From an uncultured Acetatifactor sp. (GTDB taxonomy: Bacteria > Bacillota > Clostridia > Lachnospirales > Lachnospiraceae): 19,626 bases of DNA. The position numbers and the translations under genes were made by a program. The notes under the pieces were generated by a model, which saw only the letters and a list, made by a program, of their open reading frames with translations, made no database searches and had not been told where the DNA came from. Location of the stretch: contig CAJUJU010000068.1 in the NCBI GenBank assembly GCA_910586835.1, positions 1 to 19,626 of the forward strand. Reading direction: 5' to 3'. How positions within the stretch are numbered: position 1 is the first letter of the stretch; every line of letters starts with the position of its first letter. Positions 1 through 7,514 of the stretch are shown piece after piece.

Positions 1-26
1 AGTTCAGACGTGTGCTCTTCCGATCT
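1..26. other. Illumina adapter remnant at contig end
   Basis: The first 26 bases match the 3' end of the Illumina TruSeq read-2 adapter (it ends GCTCTTCCGATCT). They are library sequence, not genome. On the minus strand they encode the well-known artefact peptide IGRAHV, fused to the end of the SpoIID-like protein; on the plus strand they give the artefact MCSSDL. Genomic sequence starts at about base 27. Confidence 0.97.
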
Positions 27-1821
27 TGTAGGTTCCCTTCTCCGCTTCAATTATCAGCTCATCGGCAACACCGCCTGCTCCCCGCTTCGCGATACAGAGC
101 TCTCTGATCTCACCCAGCCCGCCGATCTCCTCGCTGACATACTCTCCGTCCTTCAGTGTCAGCACCAGCCTGCTGTTGGCCGCATAACGCTTCTTCAGAA
201 TCTCCAGCATATACTCGGGATCCAGCTCCTCCACCTCATATGACCAACGATACCAGCCCTCTTCCACCTCAAAGTCATCCTGATTTTCGGAGCGGATAAA
301 TGCCGCAAAGGCCTCTTCCTCCCGAAGCTTTTCTCCCAGCTCTTCCGGCTCGGTGCCATCCGCCAGAACCTGCGCCATTGTAGTCTTGCTCAGATGCCTT
401 GCGTGCAGATAAGTGATACGCGATGCCGCCTCCGTCTTCCACACGTTGGCATCACTGCCCACACCGCAGGAGGTGGAATAATAATAGGTTCCCGCCAGCG
501 TATTCTCCGCCGTGTACAGCAGCTGTCCGTAAGTTTCCTTCACCGCCGTTGTAGTGCTCTCCTGCTCCAGAATATTGTTGTAAACCTGATAGGAGGTGCT
601 GTCGTCCACATGAGCCCCATACTGTGGAAATCCTGCGTGCTCCATATGCCCGTATGCGTAGGTTCTGGCACAGACTGCCTGGGCCTTCAGCGCCTCCGCC
701 GGATACTTTGACGGCATTTCGCTGGGCACCACACTGTAAAGATATTCCTCCAGCAGCACCTGGTTGACCACCGCAATACCGCCTTCCGTCCGCAGTAGCT
801 CCATGGTTCCGCGGTAAGAGGGTGTCCCCTGGCTTCGCTCCTCGCTCTTAAGGGTCACCTTTCCTGTCAGCACATCCGGCACGACCCAGACCCGTTCTCC
901 CTCAAAATAAGGACTGTCCGCAGCAAACAGAATTTCCTCCCCCGCCTGATGCACCTCAGTCTTTCGGTCTTCATAGCTTCCATAGATCACGGAAAATCCG
1001 GTGTCTGCCGTCAGCACCGGCTGTGTATGAAGACTTCCGTTCTCCGCCGACCTGACCAGAACCCGGATATACTCCATGGCTTCCTCTTTCACCAGCAAAA
1101 CACCGCAGATCTCTCCGTCCTCCAGGCACAGATCCGTAAAGCTGTAGCCGAATCGGATATCTCTGGCCGTACACATCTCCAGACTGTCATAAAGACGGTA
1201 TCCCCTGTAATCCGCAGCCAGCGGAAGCCTTCCATAGCCCTCCACCTCTATCCAGTCCTCTCCCGCACCCAAAATCTTTCCGTTTATCTTCTCCGCCATG
1301 ACACAGATCTCTGTGACCTGTCCGTCCGTCAGAGTCACGTCAGCCACCTGTTCCCGCACTGCCGTCCCGGGACGATATCTCTGACCGGTGTCCTGCTGCC
1401 CTTCCTCCAACCGGCTCCCGGCATCTGACTGATCTCCTCCGTCATACCGTTCTTCCGCTCCGGGTTCATCTGCTCCGCCGACCTCCCCTTCCGCATGGGA
1501 CTGTCCTTCCCCGTCGAACCGGCTTTCCGCTCCGGACGCTCCGTTGATCTCTCCCCAGGGATAACGCTCCCGCTCCCCCTCCCGAAAGATCAGAATGCCT
1601 TCCTCGTCCTCCTCCATAATCCAGACGTTATGTAAAGTTTCCACCACCGGAACATGCGGCGGCGTGGAAGACTCCGGCTCCTCCGGCTCTTCCCGGTGCA
1701 GAAAAGCCCCGATCAGCTTCCCCAGCAGAAGCAGTATAATCAGCAGTACTCCCAGCAGACAGACAAAGGCCTTCAGCTGCATCCTCTGAGACCTGCTCAG
1801 CTTAAAATCGTCCCTGTTCAA
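27..1821 (-). CDS. SpoIID/LytB-domain membrane protein, 3' end missing
   Basis: A membrane-anchored protein with a SpoIID/LytB domain. In sporulating Firmicutes, SpoIID is a lytic transglycosylase that cuts glycan strands of peptidoglycan lacking stem peptides during engulfment. About 598 residues are present. A short basic N-terminus is followed by one membrane segment (about residues 17-38), an acidic Gly/Glu/Asp-rich linker (about 45-150), a region without recognised motifs, and the SpoIID domain (about 335-480). The domain carries the conserved PSEMP motif, whose Glu (about residue 368) is the likely catalytic acid, followed by AEALKAQAVCARTYA. I chose the TTG start at 1819-1821 because GGAGG lies 9 nt upstream; an in-frame ATG at 1867-1869 is inside the terminator hairpin of the upstream RNA gene and is unlikely. 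The final residues read into adapter, so the real C-terminus (probably some tens of residues) is absent. It is much longer than B. subtilis SpoIID (about 340 residues), so it may be a paralogue and not the engulfment enzyme itself. Confidence 0.85.
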
Positions 1822-1854
1822 ATTTCCTATCCTCCGACCTGTTTCTGCGATTTT

Positions 1855-1884
1855 AAAAGAGCAGTCCACAGGGACTGCTCTTTT
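1855..1884 (-). terminator. Rho-independent terminator of the 6S-like RNA
   Basis: A perfect 13-bp inverted repeat (1855-1867 with 1872-1884, 4-nt loop) with AAAA and TTTT at its ends. It closes the 6S-like RNA on the minus strand and could work in both directions. It lies 34 bp before the TTG start of the SpoIID-like gene, so that gene relies on read-through or on a promoter I cannot see. Confidence 0.8.
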
Positions 1885-2097
1885 CTTCCGTATTGCAATT
1901 ATCTGCTTTTCCCCAAAATGCCGCCCCTTGCCCTTTGACTCCTAGCAATGCTAGGTGGGTGACCGCAACCACGCTTTTGCCTTCCCTTCCGATCCTCCGA
2001 AGGAGTGAGGGCCTGACAGCCACTTGGCAATATAGGAATCCCGTTTAAAGTAAATGTAGGTTCAAAAATAAGCAAGAGTTATCGTGCATTTCAGGTT
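1855..2097 (-). ncRNA. ssrS: 6S RNA (SsrS) candidate
   Basis: A non-coding transcription unit of about 240 nt between two protein genes, with its own promoter (TTGTAA, 17 bp, TATAAT) and a terminator. 6S RNA is a promoter mimic that sequesters vegetative RNA polymerase holoenzyme in stationary phase. The visible fold fits. The 5' end (with TGCA and GCTTATTTTT) can pair imperfectly with the 3' part (GGGGAAAAGC and TTGCA) to make a closing stem. A central bubble follows, containing GAACCTACA on the 5' side and a small hairpin (1941-1955, CCTAGC/GCTAGG) on the 3' side. An apical arm ends in a CTCC-TTC-GGAG hairpin (1995-2005). These blocks resemble Clostridia 6S RNAs as I remember them. Length is somewhat above the usual 180-200 nt because the terminator is included. 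No good ORF lies within it. A different structured RNA is possible. Confidence 0.68.
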
Positions 2098-2103
2098 ACA
2101 CTT

Positions 2104-2132
2104 ATTATAGCTGATTCCTCTTCGGTTTACAA
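2104..2132 (-). promoter_or_regulatory. Sigma-A promoter of the 6S-like RNA
   Basis: Minus strand -35 TTGTAA (2127-2132), 17-bp spacer, perfect -10 TATAAT (2104-2109). Transcription should start near base 2097. Confidence 0.75.
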
Positions 2133-2157
2133 TAGCAAATTTTGACAAAATAGGAAA

Positions 2158-2574
2158 CTATTCCATACACTTGTCAACCAGCTTATCAATCACAGGCACC
2201 TTCACGGTTCCCTGATTCAGCGCCTTCAATCCCAGCAGAAGGAACAGCAACGTTCTCACCAGATCCAGACCGTCTTTCAGCATGTATATGATATTGGAGA
2301 CAATATCAATATAAAAATTGCCCCCGAAAATATTCAAAATGCTGCCGATAAAGCCAATGGCATCCGGGAGCAATCCCAGCACTGCGCTGAAGAACGCAAA
2401 CAGAACCCACACCGCAACAGCCTTTATCGCCGTCTTCTTCAACCAGGCATTTTCCTCCATCAGAAGGATATAACCGCCCAGAATCACGGCTGCCGTCATT
2501 CCGCTGAAAAATCCCAGAAAATACATTGCGGCTCCCAGCACTCCGACCGAAACTCCCAACTTTGTCTTCTGCAT
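2158..2574 (-). CDS. Small membrane protein, unknown function
   Basis: A 138-residue hydrophobic protein with no family I recognise. Membrane segments are likely at about residues 8-38 (one or two spans broken by Gly), 50-69 and 103-118. A Gly/Ile/Asn-rich stretch around 71-90 may form a re-entrant or amphipathic helix. The C-terminus is short and charged (VIDKLVDKCME). The ATG start is supported by GGGAG 10 nt upstream. It follows the zinc-ribbon gene on the same strand after 107 bp, with no terminator seen between them, so the two are probably co-transcribed and may work together at the membrane (inference). No strong terminator follows; the 6S-like promoter begins just downstream. Confidence 0.8.
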   Translation of the reverse strand: MQKTKLGVSVGVLGAAMYFLGFFSGMTAAVILGGYILLMEENAWLKKTAIKAVAVWVLFAFFSAVLGLLPDAIGFIGSILNIFGGNFYIDIVSNIIYMLKDGLDLVRTLLFLLLGLKALNQGTVKVPVIDKLVDKCME

Positions 2575-2681
2575 AAACTTTTATCTCCCTTTCCTCACAA
2601 AAGAAACGCTTCTTCCTGCGAGATTTGTTTCACAACCACTCACATCGCACAAAACTCCGGGGAATCCCGTGCAAGTTGCCC

Positions 2682-3119
2682 TTAAGGCTCCTGCTGGGGC
2701 TCATCCTCCGCTGTCTGCGCAGGCGCCTCCTCTGCTTCCTCAGCAGTCTCGGAAACCGGCTTCACCACAGGCATGGGTGCGCCGCAGGCACTGCAGAAAG
2801 CCGAATTTACAGCCACCTCTGCACCGCACTTTTCACAGACGCTCACGCCCTTGATATCCTTGATCTGATGCTTATAGTCTCTGATCTTGTTCTCCGACTC
2901 ATGAATAGCGGATACCAGCCTTCCGAAATCTGCCTCATGCTCCGCGTCATGAAGTGCCACATAAAGCTTTCCAATCTCAAGATAGTTGCTGTCAATTCTT
3001 TTTTCCTCGTCGTAAATGGCGGAATTGAGCCTGGCAATGTCTGCCACCTCTTTTGTTTTCTGAACAGCAGACTGACCGGCTTGAGAAAGTTTCTTGCCCA
3101 AATCGTCAAAAAATGCCAT
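2682..3119 (-). CDS. Zinc-ribbon protein with helical N-terminal region
   Basis: A 145-residue soluble protein. Residues 1-90 are charged and look helical or coiled-coil (AFFDDLGKKLSQAGQSAVQK, then runs of Glu/Lys/Asp). Residues 95-112 form a zinc ribbon with C95-x2-C98 and C109-x2-C112 (CEKCG and CSACG). The tail (120-145) is acidic and Pro/Ala/Glu-rich, probably disordered. I chose the ATG at 3117-3119, preceded by AGGTAGGA, over an upstream in-frame ATG that overlaps the preceding gene and lies in the -35 box of the promoter. The overall plan (helix, zinc ribbon, disordered tail) is common among uncharacterised Clostridia proteins annotated as zinc-ribbon domain-containing; the function is unknown. 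Confidence 0.85.
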   Translation of the reverse strand: MAFFDDLGKKLSQAGQSAVQKTKEVADIARLNSAIYDEEKRIDSNYLEIGKLYVALHDAEHEADFGRLVSAIHESENKIRDYKHQIKDIKGVSVCEKCGAEVAVNSAFCSACGAPMPVVKPVSETAEEAEEAPAQTAEDEPQQEP

Positions 3120-3146
3120 AATGATTCCTACCTTTCTTTTTCTTTC

Positions 3147-3176
3147 ATTATAGCCTTTATCGGAACTCCATGTCAA
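3147..3176 (-). promoter_or_regulatory. Near-consensus sigma-A promoter for the zinc-ribbon gene
   Basis: Minus strand TTGACA (3171-3176), 18-bp spacer, TATAAT (3147-3152). The -35 box and most of the spacer lie in the last codons of the L,D-carboxypeptidase gene. Both hexamers are perfect consensus, so strong constitutive expression of the zinc-ribbon/membrane-protein pair is likely. Confidence 0.8.
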
Positions 3177-4194
3177 CCCTCATCTCGTTTCCTTTTACCG
3201 AGACCTGCGCCACGCTTCCCACCGCCAGCGGCATCATGGGCGGCCTGTGCCCCAGATCCGCATCCATGACCACCGGTACGCCCTTCCGCCCGGCCACCTC
3301 CAGTACCGCGTCAAAAGCATCCAGGTTCATCACAGGTTCCCCGTTTGCAGGTCTGCCCACGAGAAAACCGGAGGCATGTTCAAACCAGCCGGCCTGCTCC
3401 ATCTGCCACATGGCACGGCGGATCCCGAACACATTCAGATCGCAGGCCTCCAGAAACCACAGAATCCCATCCTCCCTGTATTTGTCCGCAAACGCAGCCG
3501 TTCGGTCAAACCGGGTTCCCAGCAAATTTACCAGACAGTCCATGCAGCCGCCCAGAAGCCGTCCGGTGAACTGCAGTCCTTCGCTTTCCGGAACCTCCCT
3601 CCGCCCCAGAAAGCGCTTCAGCCGCAACGGCTCCGTCACATTGTAAGGCTCCAGAGGATGCTCCTCATCCTTAAGCTGTTCCTTCTCCCATCCTCCGTAG
3701 CCTGCCACAGACTTTCTCTCTCCCGTCAAAATCCCCATGGCATCCTCCAGCGACACATGCCAGGGTTCCATGCCGAAGGAGGATGCACAGGGACCGTACA
3801 CGGAAGCCGTGTCTGTCAGCACCGCAAGGGTATAGGTCAGATTCGTATTGTCGGAATAGCCCATAAACCATTTGGCCTCCAGCCCGGCCAGCTTCTCAAA
3901 GTCCACAAAGGGCAGCACCTCGCACATCAGCTCTCCGCCCCCGCAGGAAATCAGACAATCTGCCCGTGAGGCAAACAGCTCCATCAGCTCCGCTCCGCAT
4001 TTTTCCGGCGTATTACTGATCCCAACTCCCTGATCCGCATAACAGTTGGGCCCGGGAAGTGTCCGGTAACCCATGCCCTCCCACTTCTTCAAGGCCGCCC
4101 CGAAGGCCGTTCTGTAAGGCTCCGTGGCACAGCCAAAGGACGGCGCCGGAAACCCGATGGTTCCTCCCTCCTGCAAATATTTCGGATACCTCAT
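3157..4194 (-). CDS. ldcA: S66-family L,D-carboxypeptidase (LdcA/MccF-like)
   Basis: A 345-residue serine peptidase of family S66. LdcA members remove the terminal D-Ala from L-Ala-D-Glu-mDAP-D-Ala tetrapeptides during peptidoglycan recycling; MccF members cleave microcin C-type adenylates. The fold markers are in order: N-terminal GGTIGFPAPS (10-19), ISCGGGE (82-88), the nucleophile in GYSD (Ser114), the catalytic Glu in LEACD (Glu249), and the catalytic His in LGHRPPM (His316). The ATG at 4192-4194 has GGGGGAGG 6 nt upstream and sits one base after the stop of the decarboxylase-like gene, so the pair is probably translationally coupled; an in-frame ATG 57 bp upstream is not supported. The neighbours (ddh, DAP-decarboxylase-like) favour a cell-wall peptide substrate over an antibiotic-resistance role (inference). 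No signal peptide is seen, so it should act in the cytoplasm. Confidence 0.9.
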   Translation of the reverse strand: MRYPKYLQEGGTIGFPAPSFGCATEPYRTAFGAALKKWEGMGYRTLPGPNCYADQGVGISNTPEKCGAELMELFASRADCLISCGGGELMCEVLPFVDFEKLAGLEAKWFMGYSDNTNLTYTLAVLTDTASVYGPCASSFGMEPWHVSLEDAMGILTGERKSVAGYGGWEKEQLKDEEHPLEPYNVTEPLRLKRFLGRREVPESEGLQFTGRLLGGCMDCLVNLLGTRFDRTAAFADKYREDGILWFLEACDLNVFGIRRAMWQMEQAGWFEHASGFLVGRPANGEPVMNLDAFDAVLEVAGRKGVPVVMDADLGHRPPMMPLAVGSVAQVSVKGNEMRVDMEFR

Positions 4195-4195
4195 C

Positions 4196-5476
4196 TCACA
4201 CCTCCCCCGGAAACAGCCGGTCAAAGATCTCAAAACAGTCGAAGGTGGCAAAATAGTCCCGGGCCGTCTCCGCCCGGCGAATCAACTGTACGCTGCCGTC
4301 CTCACGCAGCAGAAGCTCCGCCGACTTCAGCTTGCCGTTGTAGTTGTAGCCCATGGAAAAGCCGTGGGCGCCGGTATCGTGAATGACAAGATAATCTCCG
4401 ATCTCCACCTCCGGCAGCATTCTGTCAATGGCGAACTTATCGTTATTTTCACATAGAGAGCCCGTCACATCATATTTCCGGTCCAAGGGCTTCTCTTCCT
4501 TTCCCAGAACCGTAATATGATGGTAGGCTCCGTACATGGCAGGACGCATCAGATTCACCGCACAGGCATCCACACCAAGATACTCCTTATAGGTGTGCTT
4601 TTCATGAATCACCTTCGTCACCAGATGCCCGTAGGGCGCCATCATAAACCGCCCCAGCTCCGTATAGATAGCCACGTCGCCCATGCCTGCCGGCACCAAC
4701 ACCTCCTCATAAACCTTCCGCACGCTCTCACCGATCACCCGAATGTCGTTTGGCTCCTGATCCGGCCTGTAAGGAGTTCCGATTCCACCGGAGAGATTGA
4801 TAAAGGCTATATGCGCCCCCGTTTCCTCCTTCAGCCGCACCGCCAGCTCGAACAGCTGTCTTGCAAGCACGGGATAATACTCGTTGGTGACGGTGTTGCT
4901 GGCCAGGAAGGAATGGATGCCGAAATGCTCCACGCCCTTTTCCTTTAACAGCCTGTAGCCCTCAAACATCTGAGCCTCGGTGAAGCCGTACTTGGCATCC
5001 CCGGGGTTGTCCATAATTTCCGTCCCCAGAGAGAAGTAACCTCCGGGATTGAACCGACAGCTCAGCGTCTTCGGCAGTTTTCCCAATATCTTCTCCAGGA
5101 ATCCGATGTGGGTAATGTCATCCAGATTGATGATTGCCCCGATCTGTGCCGCATAGGCAAACTCTTCCGCAGGCGTATCATTGGAGGAAAACATAATGTC
5201 CTCCCCCTCCATTCCCATGGCATGGCTGAGCATCAGCTCCGTCAGGGAGGAACAGTCGCTGCCGCATCCGTAATCCCGCAGAATCTCCATCAGGAACGGG
5301 TTCGGCGTAGCCTTTACCGCAAAATACTCCTTAAATCCCGGGTTCCAGGAAAACGCCTCCTTCAATGCACGGGCATTTTCCCGGATGCCTCTCTCGTCGT
5401 AAATATGAAAGGGGGTGGGATATTTCCTTGCAATCTCCTCCACCAGCTCCTTTGTCACAAATGCCTTTTTTCCCAT
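4196..5476 (-). CDS. lysA: Diaminopimelate decarboxylase-like PLP enzyme (divergent LysA)
   Basis: A 426-residue fold-type III PLP decarboxylase. LysA converts meso-diaminopimelate to L-lysine and CO2 as the last step of lysine synthesis. Visible motifs: the Schiff-base Lys in YFAVKATPN (Lys55), a His in GIHSFLASNT (His188), the phosphate-binding SGGIG (229-233), ELGR (273-276) in place of the usual EPGR, the catalytic Cys in GSLCENND (Cys342), and GAHGFSMGYNYNG (369-381) matching the C-terminal GAY...NYN motif. Several motifs differ from textbook LysA (HSFLAS instead of HIGS; ELGR), so this belongs to a divergent clade; another D-stereocentre amino acid substrate is possible. The ATG has GAGGAG 6 nt upstream. 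The next gene (ldcA) starts one base after its stop. The 134 bp between ddh and this gene holds only weak hairpins and no lysine riboswitch that I can see. Confidence 0.85.
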   Translation of the reverse strand: MGKKAFVTKELVEEIARKYPTPFHIYDERGIRENARALKEAFSWNPGFKEYFAVKATPNPFLMEILRDYGCGSDCSSLTELMLSHAMGMEGEDIMFSSNDTPAEEFAYAAQIGAIINLDDITHIGFLEKILGKLPKTLSCRFNPGGYFSLGTEIMDNPGDAKYGFTEAQMFEGYRLLKEKGVEHFGIHSFLASNTVTNEYYPVLARQLFELAVRLKEETGAHIAFINLSGGIGTPYRPDQEPNDIRVIGESVRKVYEEVLVPAGMGDVAIYTELGRFMMAPYGHLVTKVIHEKHTYKEYLGVDACAVNLMRPAMYGAYHHITVLGKEEKPLDRKYDVTGSLCENNDKFAIDRMLPEVEIGDYLVIHDTGAHGFSMGYNYNGKLKSAELLLREDGSVQLIRRAETARDYFATFDCFEIFDRLFPGEV

Positions 5477-5610
5477 TCCGTACTCCTCTTTTTCATAATT
5501 TCCGTTTCATAGACCTGAAAACCACTCAGGCGGCCATTCCATCACGGAATCATGGTTCCGGCGGATGTTCTTCCGCATATTCCCCCGACGCCGCGCGTGG
5601 GCTTTCCCAC

Positions 5611-6606
5611 TCACAGCAGCGTGTTCCTCAGTTCCTCCGCCGTCATGGGGCTTAAGTACGCAGGAGCCACGTCAAACATGGTCTTGCAGCCCTTCATTCC
5701 CTCTTTGTTCATGCGGTACGCCGCCCTTGCACAGGCTGTCAGCACACATGCCGTAAACTCCGGATTAGAATCCAGCTTCAGACTGTACTCAATCCTGTGA
5801 CTGTGCTCACCTTCTTTTCCGGTCTTGCCCGTCCGCAGTACAAAACCGCCGTGGGGAATCCCCCCATGGTTCCGCTGAAGCTCCTCCTCCGTAATGAAAT
5901 GAACCGTGGTTTCGTAATCGGCAAAATAGTTGGGCATGGATTTTATCTCTCTTTCAATCCGCGTCCTGTCCGCTCCCTCCTCCGCCACTACAAAACACTC
6001 CCTGGTATGCTTCTGTCCGGCAGTCAGCACCGGCTCCTCCCCCCTGCGCACGGCCTCCAGAGCCGCCTCGATGGGAACAGTATACTGTCTGGCATCCCTC
6101 ACCCCCGGAATCCTGCGGATCGCGTCGGAATGTCCCTGGCTGACGCCTCTGCCCCAGAAAGTATAGTCGCTGCCTTCCCGCAGGATGGCACCTGCATAGA
6201 GCCTGTTCAAGGAAAACAGGCCAGGATCCCATCCGGCGGAGATAATCGCTACCTTTCCGCCTGCCGCCGCAGCCCGTTCCACATTTGCAAAGTGCTCCGG
6301 AATCCTGGCATGCGTGTCAAAGCTGTCAACCACATTGAAATCCCTTGCATATTCCGGCGTTTGCTGCGGCAGATCCGATGCGGAACCTCCGCAAAGTATC
6401 AGCACGTCAATGTCTTCCTTTTTGTCCCATACGGCCTGTGCGGGATACACCGGCGTCCCCCACAGCGTCTTTACCTCCTCCGGGTTTCTTCTGGTGAAAA
6501 CGCCCACAAGTTCCATATCGTCGTTCTGTCTCACCGCACATTCGATTCCCTTCCCCAGGTTACCATAACCCATGACCGCAATTCTGATGATTCCTTTTTC
6601 TTCCAT
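5611..6606 (-). CDS. ddh: meso-Diaminopimelate D-dehydrogenase
   Basis: A 331-residue NADPH-dependent enzyme that interconverts L-tetrahydrodipicolinate plus ammonia and meso-DAP, a one-step route to the cell-wall and lysine precursor. The N-terminus has a Rossmann motif (MGYGNLGKGIE, 12-22). Family hallmarks follow: VVDSFDTH (92-99), SAGWDPGLFSLNR (123-135) and WGRGVSQGHSDAIRR (151-165), which line the substrate site in known Ddh enzymes. Length fits the family (about 320-330). GGGAGG lies 7 nt before the ATG. The leader contains a purine-rich tandem repeat shared with no other gene here. It follows a TrmB-like regulator and precedes the LysA-like enzyme, so regulation by that protein is plausible (inference). 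Confidence 0.93.
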   Translation of the reverse strand: MEEKGIIRIAVMGYGNLGKGIECAVRQNDDMELVGVFTRRNPEEVKTLWGTPVYPAQAVWDKKEDIDVLILCGGSASDLPQQTPEYARDFNVVDSFDTHARIPEHFANVERAAAAGGKVAIISAGWDPGLFSLNRLYAGAILREGSDYTFWGRGVSQGHSDAIRRIPGVRDARQYTVPIEAALEAVRRGEEPVLTAGQKHTRECFVVAEEGADRTRIEREIKSMPNYFADYETTVHFITEEELQRNHGGIPHGGFVLRTGKTGKEGEHSHRIEYSLKLDSNPEFTACVLTACARAAYRMNKEGMKGCKTMFDVAPAYLSPMTAEELRNTLL

Positions 6607-6617
6607 AATGATCCTCC

Positions 6618-6752
6618 CTGCTTTCTTGTCTTCCTATTTTCTTGCCTTACCGCTTTCTACCTTCCTGTTTTCTTGCCTTACTGCTTTCTACCTTCCTGTT
6701 TTCTTGCCTTCTGTTTTCTTGCCTTCCTGCTTTCTTGTCTTCTTGCCTTCCC
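6618..6752 (-). repeat. Purine-rich tandem repeat in the ddh leader
   Basis: A low-complexity tract filling the gap between the regulator gene and ddh. It contains two copies of a 31-bp unit (6644-6674 and 6675-6705, one mismatch), then shortened 15- and 16-bp derivatives (6706-6720, 6721-6736) and further fragments on both sides. On the coding strand it is almost all purine, built from AGGCAAGAAA-like words that resemble weak Shine-Dalgarno sites. The 31-bp unit is not a multiple of 3 and no ORF on the coding strand uses it. Confidence 0.9.
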
Positions 6753-6753
6753 G

Positions 6754-7500
6754 TTATGGCTTCCCTTCCCGAATCCTGACCAGCTCTATCTCATTGCGCA
6801 TGGCGTCCTTAAAGACTGCCACAAAATTCTTCTGGGCGCTGTAGAGACAAGTGTCCCTGCTGCCGCCCTCCACCTCGCCCGTCAGCACATAGGCAGAGTC
6901 AATGATCAGACGCACCTGACTCTCTCTCCCTTCGTTCATTCCGGAAGGAATCTCATAGAAAATAATCCCTTCCCGCAGCTCCTTCTCCCCGGCAAAGACA
7001 GCATCGGCATCTCCGGAGAGCAGCACCACCTTTCTGTCCAGTCGCACCTGCTCACCGATCTCCTCCCGCCATCTTGCCAGAAAGCCGCCGCTGGCGGAAA
7101 AATAAATCCGTTCCCTGGCGCCCAACAGCATGTGATGAATCTTATCACAGATATGCTGATACCCCTCTACGGTAATATATCCCTCCGACTCCGCCGCAGG
7201 ACCGGGGCAGTTTTTCACAAGCTGCTTCCCCACTTCCCTCAGATACCGAATCCGGTTATCACAAAATTCCTCCAGCCCGACAGCGGTGTACCGCTTGGGC
7301 ATTCCCTCCAGCACATAGGCCGCCCCATGTTCTGTCAGGGAAGCCAGCCCGTTGTATACATTGGAGCGGGAAATCCCCGTCAGTTTGGCTGCCTCGTACC
7401 CGGTGAGTTCACCGTTCTGCAACAGGCACCTGTAAAGCAGCGCCTCCTGCCTTCCCAGTCCGAACAACAATAATTTTTCTGTAAATTCCGCCTCCTCCAT
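6754..7500 (-). CDS. TrmB-family transcriptional regulator
   Basis: A 248-residue regulator. Residues 8-72 form a TrmB-type winged helix (LFGLGRQEALLYRCLL, then GYEAAKLTGISRSNVYNGLA as the recognition region, wing at about 62-72). A linker helix (about 75-98) leads to a C-terminal effector-like domain (about 105-245; VEGYQHICDKIHHMLLGARE and FYEIPSG) typical of bacterial TrmB-like proteins. TrmB proteins often sense sugars; the ligand here is unknown. The ATG is preceded by GGAGG with 4 nt spacing. A strong promoter with an overlapping palindrome lies just upstream, suggesting autoregulation, and ddh-lysA-ldcA follow on the same strand, so this is the likely regulator of the DAP module (inference). 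Confidence 0.85.
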   Translation of the reverse strand: MEEAEFTEKLLLFGLGRQEALLYRCLLQNGELTGYEAAKLTGISRSNVYNGLASLTEHGAAYVLEGMPKRYTAVGLEEFCDNRIRYLREVGKQLVKNCPGPAAESEGYITVEGYQHICDKIHHMLLGARERIYFSASGGFLARWREEIGEQVRLDRKVVLLSGDADAVFAGEKELREGIIFYEIPSGMNEGRESQVRLIIDSAYVLTGEVEGGSRDTCLYSAQKNFVAVFKDAMRNEIELVRIREGKP

Positions 7501-7514
7501 ATCGCCTCCAATAG

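Noticed and set aside
1867..1869. ATG start for the SpoIID-like protein
   Set aside because: It is within the terminator stem of the 6S-like RNA and has no ribosome binding site; the TTG at 1819-1821 has a good GGAGG.
2158..2185. Terminator after the small membrane protein gene
   Set aside because: Only a 5-bp A/T stem is present after the stop; too weak to support a call.
5477..5610. Possible lysine riboswitch between ddh and the LysA-like gene
   Set aside because: The gap is 134 bp, shorter than the usual riboswitch, and only weak 5-bp hairpins are visible. I saw no lysine-riboswitch core and no terminator.
6618..6752. CRISPR-like array
   Set aside because: Units are directly adjacent without unique spacers, low-complexity and degenerate. 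This is a tandem repeat, not repeats with spacers.
5797..7473. 558-codon open frame on the plus strand with a hydrophobic repeated stretch
   Set aside because: It is antisense to ddh and the TrmB-like gene, both with clear motifs and ribosome binding sites. The hydrophobic Leu/Phe part is the pyrimidine-rich repeat read in frame. No start signal or family resemblance was seen.
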